A stretch of 64,000 bases of DNA from Streptomyces sp. CB02261 (GCF_001905665.1 NZ_LIVX01000007.1:62001-126000), one strand, 5' to 3'; counted from the stretch's first letter, positions 24,979 to 34,629 are shown. Notes: a model not told the origin generated them from the letters alone. Numbers and translations are program-made.

Positions 24979-26691
24979 TCAGAGGCGCGAGAGTTCCTCC
25001 ACCAGGTCGTCGAGGCCCAGTGGCCCCTGCGAGAGGGCCGCCATGTGCCAGGCCTTCGCGTCGAACGCGTCGCCGTGCGCCGCCCGCGCGTTGGCGCGGC
25101 CGAGGAGCCAGGCGCGCTCGCCCAGCTTGTAGCCGATGGCCTGCCCCGGCATGGACAGATAGCGGGTCATCTCGCTCTCCACGAACGACGGCGGACGGCT
25201 GCTGTGCCGCTGGAAGAACTCCTGGGCCAGCTCGGGCGTCCACCGCTCCCCGGGGCGGAACGGCGAGTCCGCCGGGATCTCCAGACCCAGGTGCATGCCG
25301 ATGTCCACGATGACCCGACACGCGCGCATCATCTGGCCGTCCAGATATCCGAGCCGCCGCTCCGCGTCGGGCAGGAAGCCGAGTTCGTCCATCAGGCGCT
25401 CCGCGTAGAGCGCCCAGCCCTCCATGTTGGCGCTGACCTTGCCGATGGTCGCCTGGTAGCGGGAGAGCCGGTCGGCGACGTGCACCCACTGCGCGATCTG
25501 GAGGTGATGGCCGGGGACGCCCTCGTGGTACCAGGTCGACACCAGGTCGTACACCGGGAAGCGGGTCGTGCCGTCCACCGGCAGCCAGGTGCGCCCCGGG
25601 CGCGAGAAGTCCTCGGACGGGCCGGTGTAGTACGGCGCGGCGGCGCCCCCCGGCGGCGCGATGCGGGACTCCACGCGGCGGACCCGGTCGGCCAGTTCGA
25701 AATGGGTGCCGTCGAGGGCCTCGATGGCCTCGTCCATGAGCTGCTGGAGCCAGAGCCGGACCTCCTCCACCCCCTCGATGTGGGTGCCGTGCTCGTCGAG
25801 GTGGGCGAGCGCCTCCCAGGGGTCGGCGCCCGGCAGGATCCGCTCGGCCTCGGTCCGCATCTCGGCGAGCAGCCGGTGGTACTCGCTCCAGCCGTACGCG
25901 TACGCCTGGTCGAGGTCCAGGTCGGTGCCGTTGAAGAAGCGGGTCCAGCGCTGGTACCGCTCGCGGCCCACCGTGTCGGGGGCGTCCGCGACGGCCGGGG
26001 CGTAGACGTCCCGCATCCAGTCGCGCAGCGCGGTGACGGCCTCGGTGGCGGCCCGGCCCGCGCGCGCGAGTTCGTCGCGCAGCTCCTCGGGCAGGGTGTC
26101 GGGCCGCGCGGCGGCGAACTCCTCGAACCAGCCCGGCCTTCCGCTCTCCGCTCCGGACCACTCGGTGAGCTGGTCGACGAAGGTGGCGGTGGGCCGCGGC
26201 CCGCCGAACAGCTTGCGCTCCAGACCGAGCGTGAGCGAGGCCCGGTACCCCTCGAGGGCGGCGGGGACGGCGCGCAGCCGGGACGCGACCGCCGTCCAGT
26301 CCTCCTCGGTCTCGGCCGCCATCACGGTGAAGGCCAGGCGGACGCTGTGCGCGGGCGAGCGCATGTTGCTGACCGCGCAGAGGCTCTCCTCGGCCTCGTG
26401 CACGGCGAGTTCCGCCGTCAGCCGCTCCCGCAGCAGACGGGCGCACCGCCGCTCGGCCTCGCTGTCCGCGCCCGGCGCGCGCTCGGCCTCGTCGAGCCGG
26501 GCGAGCGTCCGGCGGGCGAGGTCGGCCACGGCCCGCTGGCCGGCGGGCGAGAAGTCGGGCAGCAGTCCGGCGCTCTCCTTGACTCCCAGGTACGTACCGA
26601 TGATCGGGTCGAGGGCGATGAGTGCGTCGACGTGGTCGTCGGCGACCTGGCGGGGCAGCGTGCTGCTGGAAGTCTCTGGCATGGGGGTCAT
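24979..26691 (-). CDS. DUF885 family protein (putative zinc metallopeptidase)
   Basis: 570 residues. The DUF885 zinc-site motif HEGVPGHHLQ is at about 389-398, with the second-ligand helix further on (NMEGWALYAERLMDELG) and a C-terminal PGQAIGYKLGERAWL. The family resembles gluzincin peptidases and is usually a stand-alone cytosolic protein. Two in-frame ATGs exist (26691 and 26682); neither has a strong ribosome-binding site. It is flanked on both sides by Lrp/AsnC regulators on the same strand, which hints at amino-acid or peptide catabolism, an inference from context only. Confidence 0.88.
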   Translation of the reverse strand: MTPMPETSSSTLPRQVADDHVDALIALDPIIGTYLGVKESAGLLPDFSPAGQRAVADLARRTLARLDEAERAPGADSEAERRCARLLRERLTAELAVHEAEESLCAVSNMRSPAHSVRLAFTVMAAETEEDWTAVASRLRAVPAALEGYRASLTLGLERKLFGGPRPTATFVDQLTEWSGAESGRPGWFEEFAAARPDTLPEELRDELARAGRAATEAVTALRDWMRDVYAPAVADAPDTVGRERYQRWTRFFNGTDLDLDQAYAYGWSEYHRLLAEMRTEAERILPGADPWEALAHLDEHGTHIEGVEEVRLWLQQLMDEAIEALDGTHFELADRVRRVESRIAPPGGAAAPYYTGPSEDFSRPGRTWLPVDGTTRFPVYDLVSTWYHEGVPGHHLQIAQWVHVADRLSRYQATIGKVSANMEGWALYAERLMDELGFLPDAERRLGYLDGQMMRACRVIVDIGMHLGLEIPADSPFRPGERWTPELAQEFFQRHSSRPPSFVESEMTRYLSMPGQAIGYKLGERAWLLGRANARAAHGDAFDAKAWHMAALSQGPLGLDDLVEELSRL

Positions 26692-26731
26692 CCTGGACTC
26701 TTCGGCAGGCCCCCGTCACCCTCGCCAGGCC

Positions 26732-27229
26732 TCAGTCGGCTGACAAGGAAGGGCCCGCGGAAGGCGGCAGGAGCGGGCCGCACTCCCACTGCTGGAAGAT
26801 CAGCCGGGTCTCGACGCGGGCGACCTCGCGGCGCGAGGTGAACTCGTCGAGCACGAGTCGCTGCAGGTCGGAGGGGTCCGCCACAGCCACGTGCACCAGG
26901 TAGTCGTCGGGTCCCGTCAGATGGAACAGAGCGCGGGACTCCGGGAGGGCCCGGATCCGGTCGACGAACGGACCGATCAGTTCCCGCCGGTGCGGGCGGA
27001 CCTGGACGAGAAGGAGCGCTTCAAGCCCACGGCCGAGTTTGGCCGGATCCAGTCGTAGCTGGTGTCCGAGGATCACGCCCGTGCGACGGAGTCGCGCCAC
27101 CCGGTCGAGGCAGGTGGAGGGCGCCACCCCGACCTCGGCGGCGAGTTCACGGTAAGTGGTCCGGGCGTCGTTCTGCAGGAGGCGAAGAATGTGCAGATCG
27201 ACCGCGTCCAGTACGACAGAATCAGCCAT
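26732..27229 (-). CDS. Lrp/AsnC family transcriptional regulator
   Basis: 165 residues. Winged helix at the N-terminus (LDAVDLHILRLLQNDARTTY, EVGVAPSTCLDRVARLRRTG) and a RAM domain (FHLTGPDDYLVHVAVADPSDL). Divergent from the PLP-dependent Cys/Met-type enzyme at 27289 with about 60 bases between starts. In actinobacteria this arrangement is typical of an Lrp regulator that controls the neighbouring methionine/cysteine-degrading enzyme; this is inferred from synteny. Confidence 0.92.
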   Translation of the reverse strand: MADSVVLDAVDLHILRLLQNDARTTYRELAAEVGVAPSTCLDRVARLRRTGVILGHQLRLDPAKLGRGLEALLLVQVRPHRRELIGPFVDRIRALPESRALFHLTGPDDYLVHVAVADPSDLQRLVLDEFTSRREVARVETRLIFQQWECGPLLPPSAGPSLSAD

Positions 27230-27288
27230 CGGGCGAACGTAGCACGGCGATTTCCCGCTACTTCCCGGTATCCGTTCACAGTGCCGCC

Positions 27289-28530
27289 ATGGACGCCATG
27301 GACTACGGCCGCTCGGACACCCCGAGGGCCCTCGCCACCGAAGCCGTGCACGCCGGCCGCGACGACCTCGCCTCGCTCGGTGTACACGCCCCGCCGCTCG
27401 ACCTGTCCACCACCTACCCCTCGTACGACGCCCGTGCGGAGGCCGCGCGGATCGACGAGTTCGCCACCACCGGGGCCCGGCCCGACGGGCCGCCCGTCTA
27501 CGCCCGGCTCGACAACCCGACCGTGGCCCGCTTCGAGGACGCCCTCGCGCGGCTCGAGGGGACCGAGGCGGCCGTCGCCTTCGCCAGCGGCATGGCGGCC
27601 TTCACCGCCGTCCTCCTCGCCCGGGCGAGCCAGGGCCTGCGGCACGTCGTGGCGGTCCGTCCGCTGTACGGCTGCAGCGACCACCTCCTCGACGCCGGAC
27701 TGCTCGGCACCGAGGTGACCTGGACCGATCCCGCCGGCATAGCCGACGCGATCCGGCCCGACACCGGCCTGGTCATGGTGGAGTCCCCGGCCAACCCGAC
27801 CCTCGCCGAGGCGGACATCCGCGCCCTGGCGCACTCCTGCGGCTCGGTGCCGCTCCTGGTCGACAACACCTTCGCCACGCCGGTGCTCCAGCGGCCCGTC
27901 GAGCAGGGCGCCCGCTTCGTGCTGCACAGCGCCACCAAGTACCTGGGCGGGCACGGCGACGTCATGGGCGGCATCGTCGCCTGCGACGAGGAGTTCGCCC
28001 GCACCCTCCGCCAGGTGCGCTTCGCCACCGGCGGCGTGCTGCACCCGCTCGCCGGCTATCTCCTGCTGCGCGGTCTGTCGACCCTGCCGGTACGGGTGCG
28101 GGCGGCGTCGGCGACGGCGGCGGAGCTCGTACGGCGACTGGCCACCGACCCCCGAATCGCCCGGGTCCACTACCCGCGGATCGGCGGCGCGATGATCGCC
28201 TTCGAGGTGTACGGCGACCCGCACGACGTCATCGCCGGCGTCCGGCTCATCACCCCCGCCGTCAGCCTCGGCAGCGTCGACACCCTCATCCAGCACCCGG
28301 CCTCCATCAGCCACCGGATCGTGGCCGAGGGAGACCGGCGCTCGGCGGGCGTCAGCGACCGGCTGCTGCGGATGTCCGTCGGTCTCGAGGACGTCGAGGA
28401 CCTGTGGCGCGACCTGACCGAGGCGCTCAGCGCTCCGCCCGCCGCGCTCCCTCGTGTCGCTGTTCCTGCTGCTGTTCCTGCTGCTGCGGGCGGCCGGCCG
28501 GTCGCGGTGCCGAGGCCAGCCGGGCAGTGA
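27289..28530 (+). CDS. PLP-dependent Cys/Met metabolism enzyme (methionine gamma-lyase/cystathionine gamma-lyase type)
   Basis: 413 residues. Fold-type I PLP enzyme: YARLDNPTVARFEDALARLEG, ASGMAAFTAV, the cofactor-binding VDNTFATPVLQRP, the Schiff-base lysine in HSATKYLGGHGD, and the C-terminal SLGSVDTLIQHPAS with RMSVGLEDVEDL. It eliminates or replaces at the gamma-carbon of methionine, cystathionine or homoserine esters; a methionine gamma-lyase role is favoured by the divergent Lrp gene but is not proven. Two starts (27289, 27298) are close together. The last 35 residues are low-complexity Pro/Ala/Val and overlap the 3' end of the convergent gene by 104 bases. Confidence 0.9.
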   Translation: MDAMDYGRSDTPRALATEAVHAGRDDLASLGVHAPPLDLSTTYPSYDARAEAARIDEFATTGARPDGPPVYARLDNPTVARFEDALARLEGTEAAVAFASGMAAFTAVLLARASQGLRHVVAVRPLYGCSDHLLDAGLLGTEVTWTDPAGIADAIRPDTGLVMVESPANPTLAEADIRALAHSCGSVPLLVDNTFATPVLQRPVEQGARFVLHSATKYLGGHGDVMGGIVACDEEFARTLRQVRFATGGVLHPLAGYLLLRGLSTLPVRVRAASATAAELVRRLATDPRIARVHYPRIGGAMIAFEVYGDPHDVIAGVRLITPAVSLGSVDTLIQHPASISHRIVAEGDRRSAGVSDRLLRMSVGLEDVEDLWRDLTEALSAPPAALPRVAVPAAVPAAAGGRPVAVPRPAGQ

Positions 28531-29893
28531 TCACGAGCGTGCCCTCCTCGATCTGGTAGTCGAGGGGCAGGTTCAGCGCCCGCATCGCGGCCACCATCCC
28601 CGTGTTGGACGACTGGGTCACGGCGTACACGCTCGCGCATCCGGCGTCCTCCGCCATGGCGACCAGCCTGCCGAGGAGCTCGGAGCCGATGCCGCGCCGC
28701 TGCCAGTCGTCCTCCACCATCAGCGCCACCTCCGTCTCGTCGCCGTCCCAGAGCAGATGCCCGAGGGCGACGAGACGGCCGGAGGTCGTCTGCACGGCGA
28801 GGGTGCGCCCGAAGCGGGGGCTGAGCAGATGGTCGAGGTAGCGGTCGGCGTCGCCGACCGGGCCGTGGTAGCGCAGACCGAGCGTGCGGGCCGAGCAGCG
28901 GTCGTGCATGGCGCGCGCGGCGGGCAGGTCGCGCTGATCGGCGCGGCGGACGGTGATCTCGTTGCCCTCGGGGAGGGTCAGGACGTCCTGGCTGCGCGGG
29001 ACGCGCGGGCCGAGCCGGGCGTCGAGCTCGACGAGGGCGCGGGCCCGGGCGAACTCGGTCGGGGTGAAGGGGAGATAGGGCCGCTCCACGATGAGGGTGC
29101 CGCCGTCGGGGTCGCGCAGCCGCATCACCGTCTCCTCCAGGACCCCTTCGACCGGGGCCTGCTCACCGGTGGGACGGCCCGTCAGCGAGACGGCGGGCAC
29201 GGTGTGGAGGGTGCAGCGGCCGAGGAGCTGACGCAGCGCGAGCGGCAGTTCGGCCGCGTCGAGAGCGGTACGGGTGGCCAGGCCGAGGACCCGGGTCGGG
29301 GTGTCGACCAGGTCGTGGGCGTCGGCCCGTTCGGTCCAGGTGTCACGGCCGCCGGCGGCGGCGGTCTCGCGGGCGAGGGCGTGGGCGGAGAGGTCCGCGG
29401 GAGCCCGCAGCAGGAACTCGTCGACCGTGCCGTCGGCCAGCGGATGCGTCTGGAGGGTGAGGATGTCCACGCCCAGGCGGGCGAGGACCGTGCACAGCGC
29501 GGCGAGGCTGCCCGGGGTGTCCGCGACGGTGGTGCGCATCCGCCACAGCGTGGTCTCGACGGGCACCCCGGACTCCTCCGCGTGCTCCCGCGTCTCCGCC
29601 GCGAGGGCCGCGTCGGCACGGTGGGCCGCGGTGGAGTGCCCGCCGGTGGGACCGGCGGGCGGGGCATGGCTCGCATGACTGTGCCTCCGCGCCCACCAGG
29701 TGTGGAAGGCGGCGGTGGCGACCAGCGCGATCGCCGAGAAGACCAGCAGGTAGTGGCCGTCGGGGCCCTTGACGATGGTCTTGGCGATCGTGTCGGCCAC
29801 CACCACGGCGGTGAACAGGGCGGCGAGCTCGATCAGGTCGTGCCGCCAGTGGTGGGGGCGGCGGGCGCTCTTCGAAGACGTCACATCGGTCAT
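28427..29893 (-). CDS. Membrane-anchored ACT-GNAT fusion protein
   Basis: 488 residues with an unusual order: two membrane spans (about 20-37 and 47-66), an ACT-like domain (about 108-180; TVADTPGSLAALCTVLARLGVDI), a central region of about 130 residues, and a GNAT acetyltransferase (about 310-460) with ITVRRADQRDLPAA, the acetyl-CoA loop VEDDWQRRGIGSELLG and NTGMVAAMRAL. The ACT domain implies amino-acid binding and the GNAT domain acetylation of a protein or small molecule at the membrane. The C-terminus is a Gln/Glu/Arg-rich tail. It is convergent with, and overlaps by 104 bases, the Cys/Met-type PLP enzyme gene. Confidence 0.83.
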   Translation of the reverse strand: MTDVTSSKSARRPHHWRHDLIELAALFTAVVVADTIAKTIVKGPDGHYLLVFSAIALVATAAFHTWWARRHSHASHAPPAGPTGGHSTAAHRADAALAAETREHAEESGVPVETTLWRMRTTVADTPGSLAALCTVLARLGVDILTLQTHPLADGTVDEFLLRAPADLSAHALARETAAAGGRDTWTERADAHDLVDTPTRVLGLATRTALDAAELPLALRQLLGRCTLHTVPAVSLTGRPTGEQAPVEGVLEETVMRLRDPDGGTLIVERPYLPFTPTEFARARALVELDARLGPRVPRSQDVLTLPEGNEITVRRADQRDLPAARAMHDRCSARTLGLRYHGPVGDADRYLDHLLSPRFGRTLAVQTTSGRLVALGHLLWDGDETEVALMVEDDWQRRGIGSELLGRLVAMAEDAGCASVYAVTQSSNTGMVAAMRALNLPLDYQIEEGTLVITARLASAPRPAGRPQQQEQQQEQRHEGARRAER

Positions 29894-29981
29894 GACCTCA
29901 CTGTGACCCAGTGGTGTTGCGTGATCACGAACGCTTTGTGACTGACGGGTTAAGCGCCGATCTGGTGCCCTAAGGACTGAT

Positions 29982-32819
29982 TCAGGCCGTTTCTGCCAGG
30001 CTCTGATCGGTCCCTTGACGGAGTGCGTTCCGCAGGCGCCGGGCCTGCACCACCAGTTGGGTGGAACCCCGCCCCGAGGCGAGCGCGTCGAGCCCGGCCG
30101 GCTCGTCGCGCGCCCCGCACCGCTCCACGCAGTCCGCCGCCACCGCCAGCACCTCGCCGAGCCCCCGCACCGGCGTCGCGGCGGAGAGCGGCCCCGGCAG
30201 CATCGCCGCGAGGACCGTCCACACCGTCCCGTACGCCCCGGTGTCCGCCGCCGTCCGGGCCGCGTCCGCCAGCCGGTTCGGCTTGACCGAGCCCTCCGCG
30301 ACCAGCCACGCCAGCTCGGCGCCGAGCCGCCGGGCGTTCAGCTCGCCCCGCGACGCCAGGACGAGCATGGCGTCCACCGCGCGCAGCCGGTCGTCGGCGT
30401 CCACGCAGCCGAGCCCGAACGCCAGGACCAGATGGACCGCTCGGCCGACCGGACCTTCGGCCTCGACCAGCGTCGTCAGCGGCTCCGTGGCCCCTCGCGC
30501 GCTCCCGTCGACACAACCCGCGAGGCTCGGCAGGAGACAGGCCGCGAGGACGTCACGGTCGGCCGGCAGGACCGTGGCCCACTGCGCGCGGCTGCTGTCC
30601 TCCCCGTGGTGACAGCGACGCGGGACCCCCTCCAGCGCGCCGCCCAGCCATGTGAAGGCGGGCGGGAACTCCTCCCGCACGGTGGCACGGTCGTCGACGT
30701 CGACCACGATCCGGTCGATCAGCCACCCCGTCACCGGGGACGGCTCCCGGCCCCGGACGAGGAACCGCACGGACGCCGCCACGGCGTCCTCCTCCCGCAG
30801 CCAGGCGGCGAGCCCGCGGCCGGCCGGGGTGCCGAGCGCCGCAGCCTCCTCGGCCGCCCGCCCCGCCGACGGGTCCCTCCGAAGGACCCGGAGCAGGGCC
30901 TGGGCGAGATCGGCCGGGGCGGGCTCGACACCCGCGTCCCGACAGGCCCGCAGCCGCTCCACCAGGACCGGCGGGTCGATCCCGCCGGTGTGCCAGGTCG
31001 GCGTGGCGAGCAGGAACGGCAGCGCGCCCGTCCCGATCAGGTCGGCCGCCTCCCACAGCCGGACGTCGAGGACCCCCGAAAGAGCCTCGTGGAAACAGGA
31101 GTCCGCACCATGTCCCGGGGTCCGGCCGAGGTCCACACGCGCCTGGTCCAGCAGCCCGAGCAGCCCCGCGAGCACCACCTCGATCCCCTGGGCGCGGTCC
31201 GTGAAGGAGGAGGCGTCCTGCCACTCGGTCCGGGGGAAGGTCTCCCGCACCGCCTCCACCACGGCCGTCCGGTCGCGGTGCGCGAGCCGCACCAGACCGT
31301 CGAGCGCCCGCTCGAACGCCACGGGGTCCTCGGAGAGCCGCTCCACCACCAGCTGCTCCATCAGCGCCTCGACCGTCGTCACCGGCGGGCCGACCGGCTG
31401 ACGCTCGGGCACCGGCGGCAGGATCTCCTCGTACGCCGCCCCCGCGGGCCCCTCCAGGGCGTCCCCGAACAGGGCCTCGGCGGCCTGCCGGTGGGTCGGG
31501 CTCAGCAGCCCCGCGGTCTCGGCCAGCTCGCGCCGCACCTCCGGCTCCAAGGCGCGCAGATGACGGCCCACCAGCTTGAGCGCCCGCTCCTGGACGCTGG
31601 TGTCGTCGTTCCCGAAGGCCTCCGTCACGGCGGGCAGCAGCGCGCCCGCCGCGCCGGGCTCCCGCGCCAGGACCCTGCCGACCAGCGCCAGCTGGGCCCG
31701 TACCAGCTTCTTCTCGGTCCGGAAGAGGACGCCCGCCGTCATCTCGGCGAGCGCCGCGACCGGCAGCGCCCCCGCGGCGGCGAGATCCGCCAGGACGTCC
31801 TGGGCGTACCCGGCGACGGCGGAAGGCGCGTCGGACGCCAGCCCGACCCAGTCCGGGATCCGCTTCCGCAGCTCGTCCGCGCCGGGTTCGAGCAGCCGCG
31901 TCACCTCCAGCGGGAAGCGCAGGTTCCGGGCGGGGCCGCCGCGCAGCAGCCGGGTCACGCACAGGTCCAGGATCTGCGCCCGGTCCAGGGTGCCCTCCGT
32001 GACGAGCGTCCGCAGCGCCGTGGGCCAGTGCCTCGGCGAGCCGGGACGGACCGTCCGCGTGAACGGCTCGGGGGTCGCGGCCATCGCGAGCGCGTGCGCC
32101 ACGAGGGCGGGCGTCCGAGGGTCCTCCCGGAGCCGCTCCACGAGCCGGTCGTCGGTGATGTGCCGGATCCACCCGGTGACGTAGCCGTCCGTCGGGGGGA
32201 CCGCCTGCCCGCTGCGGCTCATCAGGCCGTGGACCAGCGGATAGGCGGCCTCCGCGACGGCCCGCCGCTTGGCCAGGCGTCCCGCCAGGTCCGCCGCCCA
32301 CTCGGGACCCCGGTCGCCGAGCGCCGACAGCGCCAGGCGTCCGCCGTCCGCCGACCGCGTCAGCAGATCCCGCGCGCCGAGCCAGCTCGCGGCCGCCGCG
32401 ACCCCCGGCAGACAGCCGGCTCCCGCCACGTACAGCGCGCCGCGGATGCGGTTCGCCACGAACGCGGGCGCCGCCCACTTCCCCGCGTCCACCTCGGCGC
32501 GCAGCTCCTTCAGCTGTGCGAGCGCGGTCTTGCGGGCGGCGTCGTCCAGCGGCTCCAGCAGCGCCGGCACGTCGGCGGCCCGGCCCGCGCGCACCGCCGC
32601 GAGCAGCCGCTCGACCCCGGAATCTGCCCCCGCGACGCCGACCGTGCCCCCTGCCGCGCCGGCCCCCGTACCGACCGTCGTATCGCCCCCCGTGCCGTCT
32701 CCCGTCGTGGTCCCCGCGCCCGTCCCGGTTCCGTCCGCCACGTCGCCCCCCGTGCTCTCCGCGTCCCGCCCCTCCGGCTGGGACCCGTCATCCACGACGG
32801 TAGGACCCGGCACTGACAA
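29982..32819 (-). CDS. Large helical-repeat protein, probable DUF6493 family
   Basis: 945 residues. Residues 1-70 are Gly/Thr/Asp-rich low complexity. The first conserved block is VERLLAAVRAGRAADVPALLE ... ALAQLKELRAEV, followed by AAPAFVANRIRGALYVAGAGC and TDGYVTGWIRHI, which I recall from DUF6493 proteins of Streptomyces. The remainder is an Arg/Leu/Ala-rich succession of helical pairs resembling HEAT or ARM repeats and has no catalytic motif. Function is unknown; such proteins sit near SWIM-zinc-finger and MoxR/VWA genes in other genomes, but here it stands alone. The start is unclear: TTG at 32819 (followed by GTG at 32813) has no good ribosome-binding site. Confidence 0.72.
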   Translation of the reverse strand: MSVPGPTVVDDGSQPEGRDAESTGGDVADGTGTGAGTTTGDGTGGDTTVGTGAGAAGGTVGVAGADSGVERLLAAVRAGRAADVPALLEPLDDAARKTALAQLKELRAEVDAGKWAAPAFVANRIRGALYVAGAGCLPGVAAAASWLGARDLLTRSADGGRLALSALGDRGPEWAADLAGRLAKRRAVAEAAYPLVHGLMSRSGQAVPPTDGYVTGWIRHITDDRLVERLREDPRTPALVAHALAMAATPEPFTRTVRPGSPRHWPTALRTLVTEGTLDRAQILDLCVTRLLRGGPARNLRFPLEVTRLLEPGADELRKRIPDWVGLASDAPSAVAGYAQDVLADLAAAGALPVAALAEMTAGVLFRTEKKLVRAQLALVGRVLAREPGAAGALLPAVTEAFGNDDTSVQERALKLVGRHLRALEPEVRRELAETAGLLSPTHRQAAEALFGDALEGPAGAAYEEILPPVPERQPVGPPVTTVEALMEQLVVERLSEDPVAFERALDGLVRLAHRDRTAVVEAVRETFPRTEWQDASSFTDRAQGIEVVLAGLLGLLDQARVDLGRTPGHGADSCFHEALSGVLDVRLWEAADLIGTGALPFLLATPTWHTGGIDPPVLVERLRACRDAGVEPAPADLAQALLRVLRRDPSAGRAAEEAAALGTPAGRGLAAWLREEDAVAASVRFLVRGREPSPVTGWLIDRIVVDVDDRATVREEFPPAFTWLGGALEGVPRRCHHGEDSSRAQWATVLPADRDVLAACLLPSLAGCVDGSARGATEPLTTLVEAEGPVGRAVHLVLAFGLGCVDADDRLRAVDAMLVLASRGELNARRLGAELAWLVAEGSVKPNRLADAARTAADTGAYGTVWTVLAAMLPGPLSAATPVRGLGEVLAVAADCVERCGARDEPAGLDALASGRGSTQLVVQARRLRNALRQGTDQSLAETA

Positions 32820-32923
32820 TCACCGGACCGAAGCCTCCCGCACCACTCCTGACCTGGCGTCACGGGCCCGGCCGACCGCGCCCGGCCGTCAGGGCCCGGA
32901 CACCGCACGGCTCCACCCGGATG

Positions 32924-34516
32924 TCACTGCCCGACGCGACCGGGCCGCAGCACCTTGCTGAAGAGCACCGACCCGCCCTCGGCCCGCAGGCGCACCGTCA
33001 GCTCACCGCTGTGACCGTCGATGTCGACCTCCCCGAAGTACTGCGGGCTCTCCATCGGCGACAGGTTGGCCCGCTCCGGCGCCCGGACGAACACCCGCTC
33101 CGGTCCGAAGGTCGCGTCCAGCGCGTTCGCCGGGAAACCGCCCGCCGCGAGAGGCCCGGACACGAACTCCCAGAAGGGCGCGAAGTCCTGGAAGGCCGCC
33201 CGCTCCGGCGCGTAGTGCTGCGCCGAGGTGTAGTGCACGTCCGCCGTCAGCCACAGCGTCCCGGTGATCCGACGGTGCTTGACGAACCGCAGCAGCTCCG
33301 CGATCTGCAGTTCACGGCCCAGCGGCGCGCCCGGGTCGCCCTGCGCGATCGCCTCGAAGTTCGCCGCGCCGTCCGGTACGACCAGGCCGAGGGGCATGTC
33401 CGCCGCGAGGACCTTCCACACCGCGGTCGAGGCGGCCAGCTCCCGCTTGAGCCAGGCCAGCTGTTCGGCGCCGAGGATGCCGGTGGTGTCGTCGGCCTGT
33501 CGGCCGGGGGAGTTCGCGTTCCGGTGGGAGCGCATGTCGAGCACGAACACGTCGAGCAGCGGACCGTACCGCACGACGCGGTGCATCCGGCGCTCGCGAC
33601 CCATACCGCGCGCGTGGAGGGTGGAGACCGGCGTGTACTCGCCGAAGGCGCGCAGGGCCCGCGCGGCGAGGACGTCCACGTCCTTCTCCGTGTAGCGGGC
33701 GTCGTCCAGGATCTGGCCCGGGTACCAGTTGTTGCGCACCTCGTGGTCGTCCCACTGCACCACCGACGGCACCTGCGCGTTGAAGGCCCGGACGTTGTGG
33801 TCGAGCAGGTTGTAGCGGAAGTTGCCCCGGTACTCGTCGAGCGTCTCCGCCACCTTGGACTTCTCCGGTGTCGTGACGTTCCGCCAGATCCGTCCGTCGG
33901 GCAGGGGCACGCTCGGCTGGATCACCCCGTCCGCGTAGACCGAGTCCCCGCTGCACAGGAAGAAGTCCGGGTCGAGACGGCGCATCTCCTCGTACGCGCG
34001 GAAGCCGCCGATGTCCGGGTTGATGCCCCAGCCCTGCCCGGCGATGTCACCCGACCACAGGAACCGCACCCCGTCCCGGCGCCGGTCGGGGGCCGTGCGG
34101 AAGGTGCCGGTCAGGGGCTCGCCCGTGCGGCGCGGATCGTCCGGGTCGGCGAGCGTGACCCGGTAGTGGATCTGCTCGCCCGCCGGCAGACCGCGCAGCG
34201 CGGTGGTGCCGGTGAAGTCCGTGCCCGAGCCGATCAGCGGCCCGTGGTGCCGGCGCACCCGCCGGAACGACTCGCTCGCGGAGGTCTCGACGAGCATCCG
34301 CGCCGGCCGGTCCGACCGCACCCACACCAGACCGGAGGAGGTCGTGACGTCGCCGGTCTGCACCCCCCACTCGGCGCGGGGGCGGCCCGACAGGGCGAAC
34401 GCCGGGGCGGCCGACCACGTACCGCCGAGGGTGAGCGCCGCCGAGGCGGCGAGGGAGCCGCGCAGCACGCTGCGGCGGGCGGGGGAGGGGGACGATCCGG
34501 GGACGGACTGGGACAT
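32924..34516 (-). CDS. PhoD-family alkaline phosphatase, Tat-exported
   Basis: 530 residues. The twin-arginine signal (ARRSVLRGSLAASAALTLGG) occupies about 13-40. An N-terminal PhoD_N domain (fibronectin-like) follows, then the metallophosphoesterase with FLCSGDSVYADG, VVQWDDHEVRNNW, FVLDMRSHRN and ADVHYTSAQ. These are Ca/Fe-dependent phosphodiesterase/phosphomonoesterase sites. It releases phosphate outside the cell. ATG at 34516 has GGAGG 8 bases upstream. In Streptomyces, phoD genes are often under PhoP control; no PHO box was identified by eye. Confidence 0.93.
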   Translation of the reverse strand: MSQSVPGSSPSPARRSVLRGSLAASAALTLGGTWSAAPAFALSGRPRAEWGVQTGDVTTSSGLVWVRSDRPARMLVETSASESFRRVRRHHGPLIGSGTDFTGTTALRGLPAGEQIHYRVTLADPDDPRRTGEPLTGTFRTAPDRRRDGVRFLWSGDIAGQGWGINPDIGGFRAYEEMRRLDPDFFLCSGDSVYADGVIQPSVPLPDGRIWRNVTTPEKSKVAETLDEYRGNFRYNLLDHNVRAFNAQVPSVVQWDDHEVRNNWYPGQILDDARYTEKDVDVLAARALRAFGEYTPVSTLHARGMGRERRMHRVVRYGPLLDVFVLDMRSHRNANSPGRQADDTTGILGAEQLAWLKRELAASTAVWKVLAADMPLGLVVPDGAANFEAIAQGDPGAPLGRELQIAELLRFVKHRRITGTLWLTADVHYTSAQHYAPERAAFQDFAPFWEFVSGPLAAGGFPANALDATFGPERVFVRAPERANLSPMESPQYFGEVDIDGHSGELTVRLRAEGGSVLFSKVLRPGRVGQ

Positions 34517-34629
34517 GGAAGGGCCTCCGAGGCGGTGTCCGGGCGGGGGCGGTGCGTCGCCCCATGCCTAACGGCCGGGGACGGCGCCCACACGAACCCC
34601 GCGTGAACAGATCATCGGGCCCGCCCCGC

